From Chitinophaga pinensis (GTDB lineage: Bacteria; Bacteroidota; Bacteroidia; UBA4408), in contig CAMBZU010000009.1 in NCBI GenBank assembly GCA_945872355.1, positions 1-59,757 on the forward strand: a stretch of 59,757 nucleotides of DNA, read 5' to 3'. A model generated the notes under the pieces. The model ran no database searches and was not told where the DNA came from. It saw only the letters and a list, made by a program, of their open reading frames with translations. Positions 20,539 to 30,494 of the stretch are shown in pieces. Position 1 is the first letter of the stretch. Each line of letters begins with the position of its first letter. The position numbers were made by a program, and so were the translations under genes.

Positions 20539-21168
20539 CTATAGCGATCTAATAAAAAACCTTGTTAAAACATCTCTTACCGAAGAATAGGAATTATCAA
20601 GAATATTGAGCGTTTCATTGGCTGTCATCCATTTAGCATCAGTAATTCCTTCAACAATTTGAGGAATTAACTCTGGTTCATTATCATGGCAGCGCATTAA
20701 ATACCAGTGCGAGATTTTCAAAATTTCTTTGTTATCTAATGTGTAAACATGATAAGTATCACAAAGTTTTGATTCTATAACAAGGTCTTTCACGCCACAC
20801 TCTTCAATTACTTCACGCATGGCTGCTTCTTCCAAAGTTTCTTTTTTCTCTACTTTACCTTTAGGTAAATCCCATTTTCCGTTTCTAAAAATGAGCAAGG
20901 CATGCGACGCTTTGTTTAGTGTTAGTCCACCTGCAGCTTCAATAATTGAATATAAAGATTTGTATATATCCCAAATCAATTGCGGACTTTCGCCATAAAC
21001 ATAAAGTGTATCAATACCAGGACCAGTAAGCATTTTTTGTATTAAGGCCTGTAAAATATCTGCATTGTCAAAGGCTGCAAACAAAGTATTATGCTCATTA
21101 AAATTCAAATCAGCTTCATCGGCAATAATAATTTTTTTGTCCGAGTAGTATATTTTGTAGAGTTCCAT
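20539..21168 (-). CDS. NUDIX hydrolase
   Basis: 209 residues. A complete Nudix box lies near residues 100-122 (GKVEKKETLEEAAMREVIEE, then CGV), with all the consensus Gly, Glu and Arg positions that bind the metal and hydrolyse a nucleoside diphosphate linked to X. The first ~90 residues form a separate domain of unknown function. The substrate is not predictable. It faces away from pyrE across an 80-base divergent promoter region and runs into the end of the thioredoxin-like gene. Confidence 0.9.
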   Translation of the reverse strand: MELYKIYYSDKKIIIADEADLNFNEHNTLFAAFDNADILQALIQKMLTGPGIDTLYVYGESPQLIWDIYKSLYSIIEAAGGLTLNKASHALLIFRNGKWDLPKGKVEKKETLEEAAMREVIEECGVKDLVIESKLCDTYHVYTLDNKEILKISHWYLMRCHDNEPELIPQIVEGITDAKWMTANETLNILDNSYSSVRDVLTRFFIRSL

Positions 21169-21185
21169 GCAATTTTATTAACAAA

Positions 21186-21193
21186 CAAAAGTA
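21186..21193 (-). promoter_or_regulatory. -7 box of the NUDIX gene
   Basis: The minus strand reads TACTTTTG, a perfect -7 box, 17 bases before the start codon at 21168. The predicted leader is about 14 bases. Confidence 0.55.
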
Positions 21194-21236
21194 TTAAAAA
21201 TTGCCCTCGTTTTCATCTATTTACAAAAAATAGCTG

Positions 21237-21244
21237 TAGGTTTG
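21237..21244 (+). promoter_or_regulatory. -7 box directly in front of the pyrE start codon
   Basis: TAGGTTTG matches TAnnTTTG exactly and ends four bases before the pyrE ATG at 21249. Since transcription in Bacteroidota starts a few bases after this box, the pyrE mRNA would have essentially no leader. Confidence 0.6.
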
Positions 21245-21248
21245 AAGT

Positions 21249-21890
21249 ATGATTTATAAAGAAAATATAGCCAAGCAAATAGCAGTGCTTTTATTAGAGG
21301 CAAAAGCTGTAAAGCTTGAACCAAACAATCCATTTACATGGGCTTCCGGATGGAAAAGTCCTATTTATTGCGACAATCGAGTTACGCTCTCCTACCCTGC
21401 TACAAGGAAAATTATTGCACAAAGTTTTGCAACATTAGCTAAGGAAAATTATAGCGAAACAACATTGGTTGCTGGTGTTGCAACAGGCGCTATCGCACAT
21501 GGAATATTGGTTGCAGAAGAATTGCAGTTACCATTTGCATACGTTCGAGCATCTGCAAAAGAGCATGGATTAGGCAACATGATTGAAGGCCGCGTAAATA
21601 CTAACGATAAAGTATTGGTAATTGAAGATTTAATTAGCACTGGCATGAGCAGCTTAAAAGCGGTAGATGCTTTGCAAAATGCTGGCACAGAAGTTTTAGG
21701 AATGGCAGCTATATTTACCTACGGATTTGAAAAAGCAAGTGCTAGTTTTAATGAAAAAAAATGCAGTTTATATACTTTAACTAATTATTACTTTTTACTT
21801 GAAGCTGCGCTAGAAATAGGCTATGTAAGTGCCAGTGATATGGATTCATTAAACAGTTGGCTGCTAGATCCAGCTGCGTGGGGAAAATAA
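21249..21890 (+). CDS. pyrE: Orotate phosphoribosyltransferase
   Basis: 213 residues. The PRPP-binding motif VLVIEDLISTGMSS is near residues 121-134 and the N-terminal FTWASGWKSPIYCDNR block is characteristic of PyrE. It converts orotate and PRPP into OMP in de novo pyrimidine synthesis. It is followed after 23 bases by a small SRPBCC gene, probably cotranscribed. The promoter box lies against the ATG, so the transcript is probably leaderless, leaving no room for attenuator control. Confidence 0.96.
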   Translation: MIYKENIAKQIAVLLLEAKAVKLEPNNPFTWASGWKSPIYCDNRVTLSYPATRKIIAQSFATLAKENYSETTLVAGVATGAIAHGILVAEELQLPFAYVRASAKEHGLGNMIEGRVNTNDKVLVIEDLISTGMSSLKAVDALQNAGTEVLGMAAIFTYGFEKASASFNEKKCSLYTLTNYYFLLEAALEIGYVSASDMDSLNSWLLDPAAWGK

Positions 21891-21913
21891 AATAATCTTA
21901 AAAAAATAATCGC

Positions 21914-22321
21914 ATGAGTCAAACAAAATTACAATCGCAAGAGGTAGCTATAGCTAAACCAAGCACAAACATCTACACTTTTTTAACTAACCTCAACAAC
22001 TTCCAAAAGTTAATGCCATCTGAGGTTAGCGATTGGAACAGTACTGAAACAGAATGTACCTTTACTTTAAAAGGAATGCCTTCAATAGGCTTTATGATTA
22101 TAGAGCAAACCCCATTCACAAATATTGTATACAAAGGGCTTGGTAAATTGCCGGCTGCTGTTTTTTTAAAAGTAGCCATATCTGCTGATGGTGCTGAGCA
22201 ATGCAAAGCACAATTGTTTTTAGAAGCTGATTTAAATCCCATGCTTAAAATGATGGTAGAAAAACCCTTGACAAAATTTTTAGATGTTTTGGCGCACAAC
22301 CTTACTAAAATGGAATTATAA
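21914..22321 (+). CDS. SRPBCC (START-like) family protein
   Basis: 135 residues, no signal peptide. The pattern fits the helix-grip fold of SRPBCC proteins: an opening strand with a KPSTNIYTFLTN helix where polyketide-cyclase-like proteins have the sxeevw segment, long beta strands, and a long C-terminal helix (MMVEKPLTKFLDVLAHNL). Such proteins bind hydrophobic ligands. It lies directly downstream of pyrE; no functional link is apparent. Confidence 0.7.
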   Translation: MSQTKLQSQEVAIAKPSTNIYTFLTNLNNFQKLMPSEVSDWNSTETECTFTLKGMPSIGFMIIEQTPFTNIVYKGLGKLPAAVFLKVAISADGAEQCKAQLFLEADLNPMLKMMVEKPLTKFLDVLAHNLTKMEL

Positions 22322-22476
22322 TTAGTCGCAAACCCATCCTGAAAAAATAAATTGAGTACAAGCCAATAATAAAAAACTAATTATTTCATCACTAACTTGA
22401 AATATTTAAGGCTTGATGTAAATTTTATACACCTGTTTATCAATTAATTAAGTTTTTTTTAGATACATTAATCGCT

Positions 22477-22499
22477 TATACATAATTTTCTTATGTATA
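22477..22499. promoter_or_regulatory. Candidate PadR operator: 9-bp inverted repeat over the promoter
   Basis: TATACATAA (22477-22485) and TTATGTATA (22491-22499) are perfect inverted repeats with a 5-base spacer. The right arm overlaps the -7 box at 22496-22503. Dimeric PadR regulators bind such ATGT/ACAT-containing palindromes and often repress their own operon, so autoregulation is inferred. Confidence 0.6.
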
Positions 22500-22503
22500 T
22501 TTG
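22496..22503 (+). promoter_or_regulatory. -7 box of the PadR operon
   Basis: TATATTTG is a perfect TAnnTTTG. It ends four bases before the ATG at 22508, the same geometry as at pyrE, implying a leaderless or nearly leaderless transcript. It also means the in-frame start at 22493 is unlikely. Confidence 0.6.
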
Positions 22504-22507
22504 CCTT

Positions 22508-22843
22508 ATGTATTCATCAGAGCTAATTAAAGGCACTTTAAAAACTGTTATTTTAAAACTGTTAACCGACACTAAACAAATGTATGGTTATGAGATTACA
22601 CAAAAAGTAAAAGAGTTAACCAACGCTAAAATTGTTATCACCGAAGGTGCACTTTATCCTTTGCTTCATCAGCTGGAAGCCGAGGGTGTGGTAACAACAG
22701 AAACGGTTAACATTGGCAAACGAATAAGGAAATACTATACGCTAACTCACACCGGAAATGAGCGAGCTAAGGAAAAGATTTACGAATTTGCTGATTTCAT
22801 TCAAACCATGAATATTTTACTTGATCTTAAACCAAGCATTTAA
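22508..22843 (+). CDS. PadR family transcriptional regulator
   Basis: 111 residues from the chosen ATG. The winged helix-turn-helix shows all family marks: ELIKGTLKTVILKLL, MYGYEITQKVKEL, EGALYPLLHQLEAEGVV and the wing RKYYTLTHTG. The short C-terminal helix mediates dimerisation. It is followed after two bases by a membrane protein gene, the common arrangement in which a PadR repressor controls a membrane protein in its own operon. An inverted repeat covers the promoter. Confidence 0.92.
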   Translation: MYSSELIKGTLKTVILKLLTDTKQMYGYEITQKVKELTNAKIVITEGALYPLLHQLEAEGVVTTETVNIGKRIRKYYTLTHTGNERAKEKIYEFADFIQTMNILLDLKPSI

Positions 22844-22845
22844 TT

Positions 22846-24099
22846 ATGTTAAGTTTAACAGAAGAACAGATTGCCTTTATTGAAAACGATATCAGGGTTA
22901 GGGGAATCACATCTCCTGACCTCAGTATCGATCTGCTGGATCACATATGTTGTTTAATTGAAAATGAACTCGATGAATACAGGAACTTCGAGACTGTATA
23001 TCAACAAACACTTTTGCTTTTTGGAGAAAAAGGGTTGAAGGAAATACAAGAAGAAACAAATCGACTACTCACATTCAAACACTATTATTTTATGAACACA
23101 ACAATGAAAATTTCGGGTTATGTATCGTCATTGATGATATTAATAGGATCAATATTTAAAATCCAACACTGGCCCGGTGCAAATGTGATGATACTTGTTG
23201 GCGTATTTTTCCTAACAGTATTATTCTTACCTATTTTATTTATTCTCAAATTTAAATCAACAGATGAAAACAACAGAAGTATTGTTTTAAGTATCGTTGG
23301 ATTTATTGCTTCCATTCTTGTTTGTGCTGGCATATTGTTTCGCGTTTTGCATTGGCCTGGCGCTAGAATGATTATTATCTCTGGCTGTTCATTACTTATT
23401 TTGGGATACTTGCCTATTTACATTTTAAGTATTTACAAAAACACCACAAATAAGATGAATGCAACTGCCACGATCATTTTAATTATTGCTGGTGTAGGTT
23501 TATTTATTTCTGAATCGGGCACTGGCCTCTCAAAAACAACCTCTGATAGTTTTTGGAGAGGGGTAACAGATAGTGATGATTTACTTCAATACAACAACAA
23601 AGCAATTAATAAGAATTTTGAATTGATGTTCAAAAAGCACGCTGCAGATTCAGTAAAGCTGATACAATTAAAGGACCTGCAGGTGGCCACTGACAGCATG
23701 ACGAATTACATTAGTAAAATGAAAATTTATTTAATTTCAGTCAGTGAAGACATCACAGAGCAGCAAGCAGAAAAAATAAATATAGATGATTTACGCACAA
23801 GTGGAGGTAATAATTTTCTTACCGAAAGATTACTTAACGATGAATATGCTCAATTCACATACACTGCTAAAAAATTGAAATCGAAAATAGAAGCTTATAA
23901 GCAAACCTTAAAAAAGTGCTTCCCAAATGTTGACTTGAGCAATTTGAACACGGAACAAATTACTGTATATGGAGAACAAGTAAGTTGGGAAGTTTCAAAT
24001 TTCGAAAAACTACCAATATCATTGGTGATCTATAATTTAATTAGAATTGAATTAGCCATTCAAGCCGCAGAAACTGCTACAATTAACGCTTTGCAATAA
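22846..24099 (+). CDS. Membrane protein with HAAS-like N-terminus and two GldL-like HWPGA motifs
   Basis: 417 residues. Residues ~1-80 are a soluble helical domain (SIDLLDHICCLIENELDEY, then LLLFGEKGLKEIQEET) that resembles the HAAS/permease-prefix domains often paired with PadR regulators. Four to five membrane segments follow to about residue 225. Two of them carry a repeated motif, IFKIQHWPGA (about 102-111) and LFRVLHWPGA (about 164-173), closely like the FKIxHWPGA signature of the gliding/T9SS motor protein GldL. The last ~180 residues are a charged, helical region. Too long and too different to be GldL itself; function unknown. Confidence 0.8.
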   Translation: MLSLTEEQIAFIENDIRVRGITSPDLSIDLLDHICCLIENELDEYRNFETVYQQTLLLFGEKGLKEIQEETNRLLTFKHYYFMNTTMKISGYVSSLMILIGSIFKIQHWPGANVMILVGVFFLTVLFLPILFILKFKSTDENNRSIVLSIVGFIASILVCAGILFRVLHWPGARMIIISGCSLLILGYLPIYILSIYKNTTNKMNATATIILIIAGVGLFISESGTGLSKTTSDSFWRGVTDSDDLLQYNNKAINKNFELMFKKHAADSVKLIQLKDLQVATDSMTNYISKMKIYLISVSEDITEQQAEKINIDDLRTSGGNNFLTERLLNDEYAQFTYTAKKLKSKIEAYKQTLKKCFPNVDLSNLNTEQITVYGEQVSWEVSNFEKLPISLVIYNLIRIELAIQAAETATINALQ

Positions 24100-24179
24100 T
24101 TGTATAATACACAAATATTAAGTATTGCTGGTTATTTTTCATATTGTTAACGCAACTTTTTTGATATCGTTTTGTATTT

Positions 24180-24213
24180 TTTGATTAAACCTCAAAAAAA
24201 ATATCTTAATTTG
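24180..24213 (+). promoter_or_regulatory. Weak promoter candidate before the 24.2-kb secreted protein
   Basis: A TTTG at 24180-24183 is followed after 23 bases by TAATTTG, which is one base short of the TAnnTTTG consensus. The leader would be about 10 bases. Confidence 0.3.
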
Positions 24214-24227
24214 AAAAAAAATACGAA

Positions 24228-24725
24228 ATGAAAACCATTTTAACTTTATTATTTTGCCTCGCAATTGGCAGTTTAACTTTTGCTCAAAAATGCGCATTTA
24301 CTTTTGAAGAAACAGATAGTAAAACAGGCTTACAAAAAAAACGAATTATGACCGCTATAACAAATCAATTTATAGTTTGGACCATTAAAGACGGAGAGAA
24401 TTATAGAATTGGCTTAGAAATTACTATGGCTGAATTGCAAAAAAACAATATTCAAAAAGGCGATACTTTAAGCTTTTTATTGACGAACAATGAAACCGTT
24501 AACGGAATTGCTGAAGACAAATATTTACCAATTGGCAAAGCCGATGAGATGACCGAATCGAGCAATTATTTTCCATTTTATTCAGTTTCAGCAAGCGAGT
24601 GGTTAAAGCTTTGTGCTAATAACATGCAATACATTAAAGTCAATTTAGGAAAAGAGTATATAGGCTTTGAAGTGAATGAAGGCAAGGCAAAAAAAATAAA
24701 GGCCGCTGCTGTTTGTGTAAAGTAA
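24228..24725 (+). CDS. Small secreted protein of unknown function
   Basis: 165 residues with a clear signal peptide (MKTILTLLFCLAIGSLTFAQ). The mature part is strand-rich with two cysteines (KCAF and AVCVK at the ends), which might form a disulfide. I do not recognise a domain. No T9SS sorting sequence is present, so a periplasmic location is most likely. Confidence 0.65.
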   Translation: MKTILTLLFCLAIGSLTFAQKCAFTFEETDSKTGLQKKRIMTAITNQFIVWTIKDGENYRIGLEITMAELQKNNIQKGDTLSFLLTNNETVNGIAEDKYLPIGKADEMTESSNYFPFYSVSASEWLKLCANNMQYIKVNLGKEYIGFEVNEGKAKKIKAAAVCVK

Positions 24726-24736
24726 ATACTAGTCTT

Positions 24737-26485
24737 ATGATTTTCATTGAAATTATACAATTTTTTGTAGGAAAGAGAAACTTAGCTTCCCGAAAGGCTT
24801 TTTCAAAAAGGGGAATTTTATGTGCATTAATCATTTTCAATACTTTTATCAGTTCGGTTTCAATGTCACAATCATTTCTCTCGGCTAAGTTTTATTCAAG
24901 TTCTGCTAGCAGTTTCATTAATGATATTGTAAGTGACAATTCGGGGAATACTTTCAGTACTGGCTTTTTTTATAATAATATTAGTTTTGATAGTATTACC
25001 CTCGCTTCTAATAGCAATAGCTCAAATGGATTTCTGATAAAATCTGATGGACAGGGAACTTTGCAATGGGCTGTATCAATGAGATCACCATCAATGCAAT
25101 CAAATGCTATTGAGATAACATTAGATGGTTCTCTTTATGTTGCAGGATGGTTTAAAACAAAATTAATTATAGGCAATGATTCAATTGTATCTACTAGCCA
25201 AAACAATACTTTTATTGCAAAATTTAGTAATTCCGGCAATCTACTTTGGATGAAACATTTTAATGGTGCAGGTGTCCCTTCATCACAAAGAATGAATATC
25301 AACAATCTTACAAAAGACAATCAAGGAAATATATACTATACTGGTTATTTTGAAAGCCAAATTATATTTCAAAATACAACACTTACTTCATCTGGTACTA
25401 GCGATGGTTTTTTTGGTAAAATTAATGCTTCTGGCAATTCTATCTGGTTTAAAAAGTTTGGGGGGAACTACAGTGGTACATGTGGTTTACCAAATAATGA
25501 CTCAGGAAATAGTATTTTTATTGACAATTTAGGCAATCTTTTCCTAGCAGGGCATTATGCATTTAATTTTAATTTAGGAGGACAAACTTTAACTGGAACA
25601 AATGATATTGACTCATTCTTTGCAAAGGCTGATACCTCAGGCAATATTGATTGGATAAAATCAATAAATGGCAATGGAGTTCAAACAATTTCCAGTATTA
25701 CGGCAGATGCTTTGGGCAATCCTATACTTCTATTATCCTTTCAATTAAATTGTTACATAAATGGTGACACTTTGCAATCAAATACTCAATTTGGCTCGCC
25801 ATATGATTTTGTGATACTTAAATACAACTCATCTGGTAATATTATATGGTATAGACAAGAAGGTTATACTGCTGGGAATGACAATATTAAAGTTGCTGTT
25901 TCTGACAATAGTGGAAATATTTATATTTACGGAAATTTCGCCGACAATACCGAAATCTGTGATAGCTTGCTTACCACTTATCCAAATTGGACCGATAAAA
26001 TATATGTTGCCTCTTACAATTCGAATGGGAATCCAAATTTTGTAGTTCAATGTGGCGGTCAACGTAATTATCCTGGTGGTATGACACTTAACCAAAATGA
26101 AGATATTATTTTAGCAGGATGTGCTGAATTAGGCACTTTTTCTGGAATTAACTTTGGAGCATTTTCCTGTAATGAGCCTGGTACTTTTCATCCTTTTATA
26201 GTAACTCTTGAGAACCCGACATTAGGTGCTGGAATTAAATTTAAATCTAAATCAGAACCTTTTACAATATTTCCTAATCCAACATGTGAAAATGTAAATA
26301 TCATTTTTGATTCAAGTTTATCAAAATTAAGTTATTCTATTAGTGATAATACAGGAAGAATTTGCCTCTCTGGAACATTAACTTTAGAAAATAAAATAAT
26401 TGATTTGAGGAATTTAGCTCAAGGGATTTATATATTAAGACTTGAAAATGACATGAAGCAGGCTTATAAAATAATTAAGCTTTAA
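24737..26485 (+). CDS. Beta-propeller-like secreted protein with T9SS type A sorting domain
   Basis: 582 residues from the ATG at 24737. A long n-region precedes a hydrophobic signal (GILCALIIFNTFISSVSMSQ). The body consists of SBBP-like repeats with the rhythm DNSGNxxxTGxF...F, then GNLLWMKHF, consistent with a beta-propeller. The end has the T9SS type A CTD (FTIFPNPTCENVNI, ending QGIYILRLEN). The signal start is uncertain: an upstream in-frame TTG at 24713 overlaps the previous gene and is less likely. Probably a surface protein; ligand unknown. Confidence 0.78.
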   Translation: MIFIEIIQFFVGKRNLASRKAFSKRGILCALIIFNTFISSVSMSQSFLSAKFYSSSASSFINDIVSDNSGNTFSTGFFYNNISFDSITLASNSNSSNGFLIKSDGQGTLQWAVSMRSPSMQSNAIEITLDGSLYVAGWFKTKLIIGNDSIVSTSQNNTFIAKFSNSGNLLWMKHFNGAGVPSSQRMNINNLTKDNQGNIYYTGYFESQIIFQNTTLTSSGTSDGFFGKINASGNSIWFKKFGGNYSGTCGLPNNDSGNSIFIDNLGNLFLAGHYAFNFNLGGQTLTGTNDIDSFFAKADTSGNIDWIKSINGNGVQTISSITADALGNPILLLSFQLNCYINGDTLQSNTQFGSPYDFVILKYNSSGNIIWYRQEGYTAGNDNIKVAVSDNSGNIYIYGNFADNTEICDSLLTTYPNWTDKIYVASYNSNGNPNFVVQCGGQRNYPGGMTLNQNEDIILAGCAELGTFSGINFGAFSCNEPGTFHPFIVTLENPTLGAGIKFKSKSEPFTIFPNPTCENVNIIFDSSLSKLSYSISDNTGRICLSGTLTLENKIIDLRNLAQGIYILRLENDMKQAYKIIKL

Positions 26486-26619
26486 TTTCAAAACCCGATG
26501 TTTGATAATTTTTTATATTAAATATCTTTTAAAATTTTATTTAATAATTTGGTGTATTCTCAATTTTCAGATGAATCAAAGTAATAGCTTATCTTTAAAA
26601 TTCATTTAAACACCTCAAA

Positions 26620-29600
26620 CTAATATCCCAAATTAGGTCCTAACCAACGTTCTGCATCTTCAAGGCTCATTTGCTTGCGCTTTGCATAATCTTGTACTTG
26701 ATCTTTTCTTATTTTTCCAATACCAAAATAATGCGATTGAGGATGTGAAAAATACAAACCACTTACTGCAGCTGTTGGCACCATAGCTAAACTTTCAGTT
26801 AATGTAATTCCAATTGTTTTCTCAACATCTAATAATTTCCAAATGGTGTTCTTTTCGGTATGATCGGGTTGTGCTGGATAACCTGGTGCAGGCCTAATTC
26901 CAGCATACTCTTCTTTAATTAAATCTTCATTTTTTAGTTCTTCGTTAATAGCATAGCCCCAAATTTCTTTACGCACTTTTTTATGCATTAATTCTGCAAA
27001 TGCTTCTGCTAATCTATCTGCTAAAGCTTTTATCATGATTGCACTATAATCATCATGATCGGCTTCAAAACCAGCTACGTGTGCATCAATACCAAAACCA
27101 GTAGAAAGGGCAAAGCTGCCCACATAATCTTGCTTCCCTAATGGGCAAATAAAATCGGCAAGCGCTTCATTATATTGCCCAGCAGGTTTTTTAGTTTGTT
27201 GACGCAAGGTATGAAACACAAATTCATTTTCTTCAGCATGCAAATGAACATCATCTCCTACTGCATTAGCAGGAAAAATGCCTATTACAGCTTTGGCTGT
27301 TAACCATTTTTTATTAATGATTTGTTGCAGCATTTCTTGTGCATCATTAAAAAGTTTAGTTGCTTCAACCCCTCTTTCTGTGTCATTCAATATTTTGGGA
27401 TAAGCGCCTTTTAGTTCCCAACTGTGAAAAAATGGAGTCCAATCAATGTAACTGGCTATTTCAGATAAATCATAATCTTCAAAAACTTGTGTTCCTAAAA
27501 ATTTAGGGCTTGTAATTGCTGTGTTGTTCCAATCAATAGGGAATTTATTGGCACGTGCTTCTTCAATAGTTATAAATTTATTTTGCGATTGCGCATTTTT
27601 ATTTTGTTCGCGCAAACGCTCGTAATCTTTATTCACCTCATCCATAAAGTTATTACGCAATTCATCAGAAATTAAACTGCTAGCCACCGGCACCGACTTA
27701 CTTGCATCATTAACATGCACTACAGGGCCTGAGTAATTTTGAGCAATCTTAACTGCAGTATGCACTTTAGAAGTAGTTGCACCACCAATCAATAATGGAA
27801 TTTTAAATTCTAAACGTTCCATTTCTTTTGCCACATGAACCATTTCATCGAGCGAAGGAGTTATCAATCCACTCAAACCAATCACATCAACATTGTGTTT
27901 TTTAGCTTCACTTAATATTTTATCTGCCGAAACCATGACTCCCAAATCAATTATTTCATAATTGTTGCAAGCCAATACTACACCAACTATATTCTTACCA
28001 ATATCATGCACATCGCCTTTTACAGTGGCTAATAAAATCTTACCTGCATTTGTCCTGCCATCGCCAACAATGCCTGCTAATTTATTGGCTTCCTTCTCTG
28101 CTAATAAATAAGGCTCAAGATAAGCAACCGCTTTTTTCATTACACGTGCACTTTTCACCACTTGAGGTAAAAACATTTTTCCTGCACCAAATAAATCACC
28201 AACGATATTCATACCGGCCATTAATGGGCCTTCAATAACATGCAGCGGACGACCTAACTTAACGCGAGCTTCTTCTGTATCTGCATCAATATAATCTGTC
28301 AAACCTTTTACTAAAGCATAGCTCAATCGTTCTTCTACCGAACCATTGCGCCATTCTTCCGACTTCTCTGTTTTTTCTTTAGTGATACCTTTCAATGATT
28401 CTGCATGATCTACTAATCTTTCTGTAGCATCATCTCTCCTATTCAATAAAACATCTTCAATTAATTCAAGCAAGGTTTTCTCTATATCATCATACACAAC
28501 TAATTGCGCAGGATTAACAATACCCATATCCATTCCTGCGCCAACAGCATGATACAAAAATGCAGAATGAATAGCTTCGCGCACATGATCATTACCTCTA
28601 AATGAAAATGACACATTACTAACGCCACCACTTACTTTAGCATAAGGCAAATTTTCTTTGATCCATTTTGTGGCATTAAAAAAGTCTAAGGCATTTAAGC
28701 GATGTTCTTCCATGCCGGTTGCAACAGGAAAAATATTAGGATCGAAAATAATATCTTGTGCAGTGAATTTTACTTTATCTACTAAAATATCATAAGCACG
28801 TTTACAAATTTCTTTTCTTCTTTCCAGGGTATCCGCTTGGCCCACTTCATCAAATGCCATTATAATAACAGCAGCGCCATACTGTTTTACTTTTAGTGCT
28901 TGTTCAATAAACTTTTCTTCACCTTCTTTTAATGAAATAGAGTTTACGATGGCTTTACCTTGCACACATTTTAAACCAGCTTCTATAACTGTCCATTTAC
29001 TTGAATCAATCATAATTGGCACTCTTGCAATATCAGGTTCAGAAGCAATTAAATTTAAGAAACGTGTCATACATGCTTCGCTATCTAACATGCCTTCATC
29101 CATGTTTATGTCAATTACTTGTGCCCCACCATCAACCTGATCTTTAGCAATGGCAAGTGCTTCTTCATAATTACCTTCATTAATGAGTCGTAGAAACTTT
29201 TTAGAACCAGTTACATTGGTCCTTTCCCCCACATTCATAAAATTACTTTCTGGGCGCAGCGTTACGGGCTCTAATCCGCTTAAATGCATTAAGGTATCAG
29301 GCGCAGGTTTTTTGCGAGGCTTTGCCACTTTTGCTAATTCAGCAATTCTTTTAATATGGGCAGGAGTTGTACCACAACAACCACCCACTATATTCAAAAA
29401 TCCAGCTTTTAAAAAATCTTCAATTTGATGTCCCATTTCATGGGCATCTTGATCATATTCACCAAACTGATTTGGCAAGCCTGCATTCGGATAAGCACTC
29501 ACATAGAAAGGAGCTTTTTCAGAAAGTTCTTCTAAATACGGACGCATGTCTTTAGCACCAAGTGCACAATTTAAACCAACACTCAACAAATCAACATGCG

Positions 29601-30303
29601 AAACAGAATTTAAAAAAGCTTCGGTAGTTTGTCCGGAAAGTGTTCTACCACTGGCATCTGTAATAGTACCAGAAACCATCACTGGCATGATGATATTTTT
29701 TTCCTTGCAATAATTTTGGATAGCAAATAAAGCAGCCTTCGCGTTAAGCGTATCAAAAATAGTTTCTATCAAAAGTAAATCAACACCACCATCAATAAGC
29801 CCTTTTACTTGCTCTGCGTATGCTTCAACAAGTTCATCAAAAGTAATGGCCCTGTATCCAGGATCGTTTACATTTGGTGAAAGTGATAAAGTTCTGTTTG
29901 TTGGGCCAATGGCACCAGCCACAAATGCTGCACTGCGGCCATTAGCCTCAGGCGAAGCTAAAAATTCTGCAACTGCTTCTTTGGCGATTTTTGCAGACTC
30001 ATAATTCAATTCATAAGCCAATGCTTGCATATCATAATCGGCCATGGCAATAGTTGTATCACTAAACGTATTAGTTTCAATGATATCAGCTCCAGCTTTG
30101 AGATATTCTTTATGAATAGTTTTAATAATGTGTGGTTGCGTTAGGGATAATAAATCGTTATTCCCTTTAAGATCTTTATGCCAATCGGCAAATCGCTTCC
30201 CACGATAATCTTTTTCTTCGAGTTTATATTGTTGAATCATGGTACCCATGGCACCATCGATTACTAATACACGTTTTTCTAATTCTTTGCTAATGTCTGA
30301 CAT
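26620..30303 (-). CDS. metH: Cobalamin-dependent methionine synthase
   Basis: 1,227 residues, full length with all four modules. The homocysteine/zinc domain has Cys in GLNCALGA (about residue 245) and the CC pair in VGGCCGTTP (about 307). The methyltetrahydrofolate domain begins at [14 protein letters not shown]. The cobalamin domain has the B12-ligating DVHDIGKN (about 762-769). The C-terminal SAM-activation domain contains [12 protein letters not shown]. The enzyme methylates homocysteine to methionine. A SAM-I riboswitch lies upstream on the same strand, but a four-helix-bundle gene and repeats sit between them. No cobalamin riboswitch is seen. Confidence 0.97.
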   Translation of the reverse strand: MSDISKELEKRVLVIDGAMGTMIQQYKLEEKDYRGKRFADWHKDLKGNNDLLSLTQPHIIKTIHKEYLKAGADIIETNTFSDTTIAMADYDMQALAYELNYESAKIAKEAVAEFLASPEANGRSAAFVAGAIGPTNRTLSLSPNVNDPGYRAITFDELVEAYAEQVKGLIDGGVDLLLIETIFDTLNAKAALFAIQNYCKEKNIIMPVMVSGTITDASGRTLSGQTTEAFLNSVSHVDLLSVGLNCALGAKDMRPYLEELSEKAPFYVSAYPNAGLPNQFGEYDQDAHEMGHQIEDFLKAGFLNIVGGCCGTTPAHIKRIAELAKVAKPRKKPAPDTLMHLSGLEPVTLRPESNFMNVGERTNVTGSKKFLRLINEGNYEEALAIAKDQVDGGAQVIDINMDEGMLDSEACMTRFLNLIASEPDIARVPIMIDSSKWTVIEAGLKCVQGKAIVNSISLKEGEEKFIEQALKVKQYGAAVIIMAFDEVGQADTLERRKEICKRAYDILVDKVKFTAQDIIFDPNIFPVATGMEEHRLNALDFFNATKWIKENLPYAKVSGGVSNVSFSFRGNDHVREAIHSAFLYHAVGAGMDMGIVNPAQLVVYDDIEKTLLELIEDVLLNRRDDATERLVDHAESLKGITKEKTEKSEEWRNGSVEERLSYALVKGLTDYIDADTEEARVKLGRPLHVIEGPLMAGMNIVGDLFGAGKMFLPQVVKSARVMKKAVAYLEPYLLAEKEANKLAGIVGDGRTNAGKILLATVKGDVHDIGKNIVGVVLACNNYEIIDLGVMVSADKILSEAKKHNVDVIGLSGLITPSLDEMVHVAKEMERLEFKIPLLIGGATTSKVHTAVKIAQNYSGPVVHVNDASKSVPVASSLISDELRNNFMDEVNKDYERLREQNKNAQSQNKFITIEEARANKFPIDWNNTAITSPKFLGTQVFEDYDLSEIASYIDWTPFFHSWELKGAYPKILNDTERGVEATKLFNDAQEMLQQIINKKWLTAKAVIGIFPANAVGDDVHLHAEENEFVFHTLRQQTKKPAGQYNEALADFICPLGKQDYVGSFALSTGFGIDAHVAGFEADHDDYSAIMIKALADRLAEAFAELMHKKVRKEIWGYAINEELKNEDLIKEEYAGIRPAPGYPAQPDHTEKNTIWKLLDVEKTIGITLTESLAMVPTAAVSGLYFSHPQSHYFGIGKIRKDQVQDYAKRKQMSLEDAERWLGPNLGY

Positions 30304-30378
30304 AGTTTTATATGATCGGTTCTAAGATGTATACGGTTTAATTTTGGGCTTTATTGGTAATAGTGAGTATAGTGAATC

Positions 30379-30400
30379 AATAATGAACAAGAAACAAGGA
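30379..30400 (+). repeat. 22-nt repeat, left boundary of the four-helix-bundle cassette
   Basis: The sequence begins AATAATGAACAAGAAAC. Its inverted partner at 30994-31015 matches at 19 of 22 positions, a direct copy at 30473-30494 matches at 21 of 22, and a perfect copy lies at 8355-8376. It falls in the gap between metH and the four-helix-bundle gene. Confidence 0.65.
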
Positions 30401-30472
30401 ATTTAAAATGTGAATGATGAAGTTGAGGTAGTATCATTGAATATTGATTGATTTTAACTAACATTGTTATTG

Positions 30473-30494
30473 AATAATGAATAAGAAACAAGGA
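30473..30494 (+). repeat. Second direct copy of the 22-nt repeat
   Basis: It differs from the copy at 30379-30400 by a single C-to-T change and is followed by the same AT-rich GAAT.TAAAAT extension. It lies 30 bases beyond the end of the four-helix-bundle gene. Confidence 0.65.

Noticed and set aside
21914-22321. Antisense frame opposite the SRPBCC gene
   Set aside because: The plus-strand product has a convincing helix-grip pattern and a position right behind pyrE, while the antisense product has none.
22846-24099. Calling the HWPGA membrane protein GldL
   Set aside because: GldL is shorter, has two membrane helices and sits in a gldKLMN operon; this protein has two HWPGA motifs, more helices, a HAAS-like domain and a PadR neighbour.
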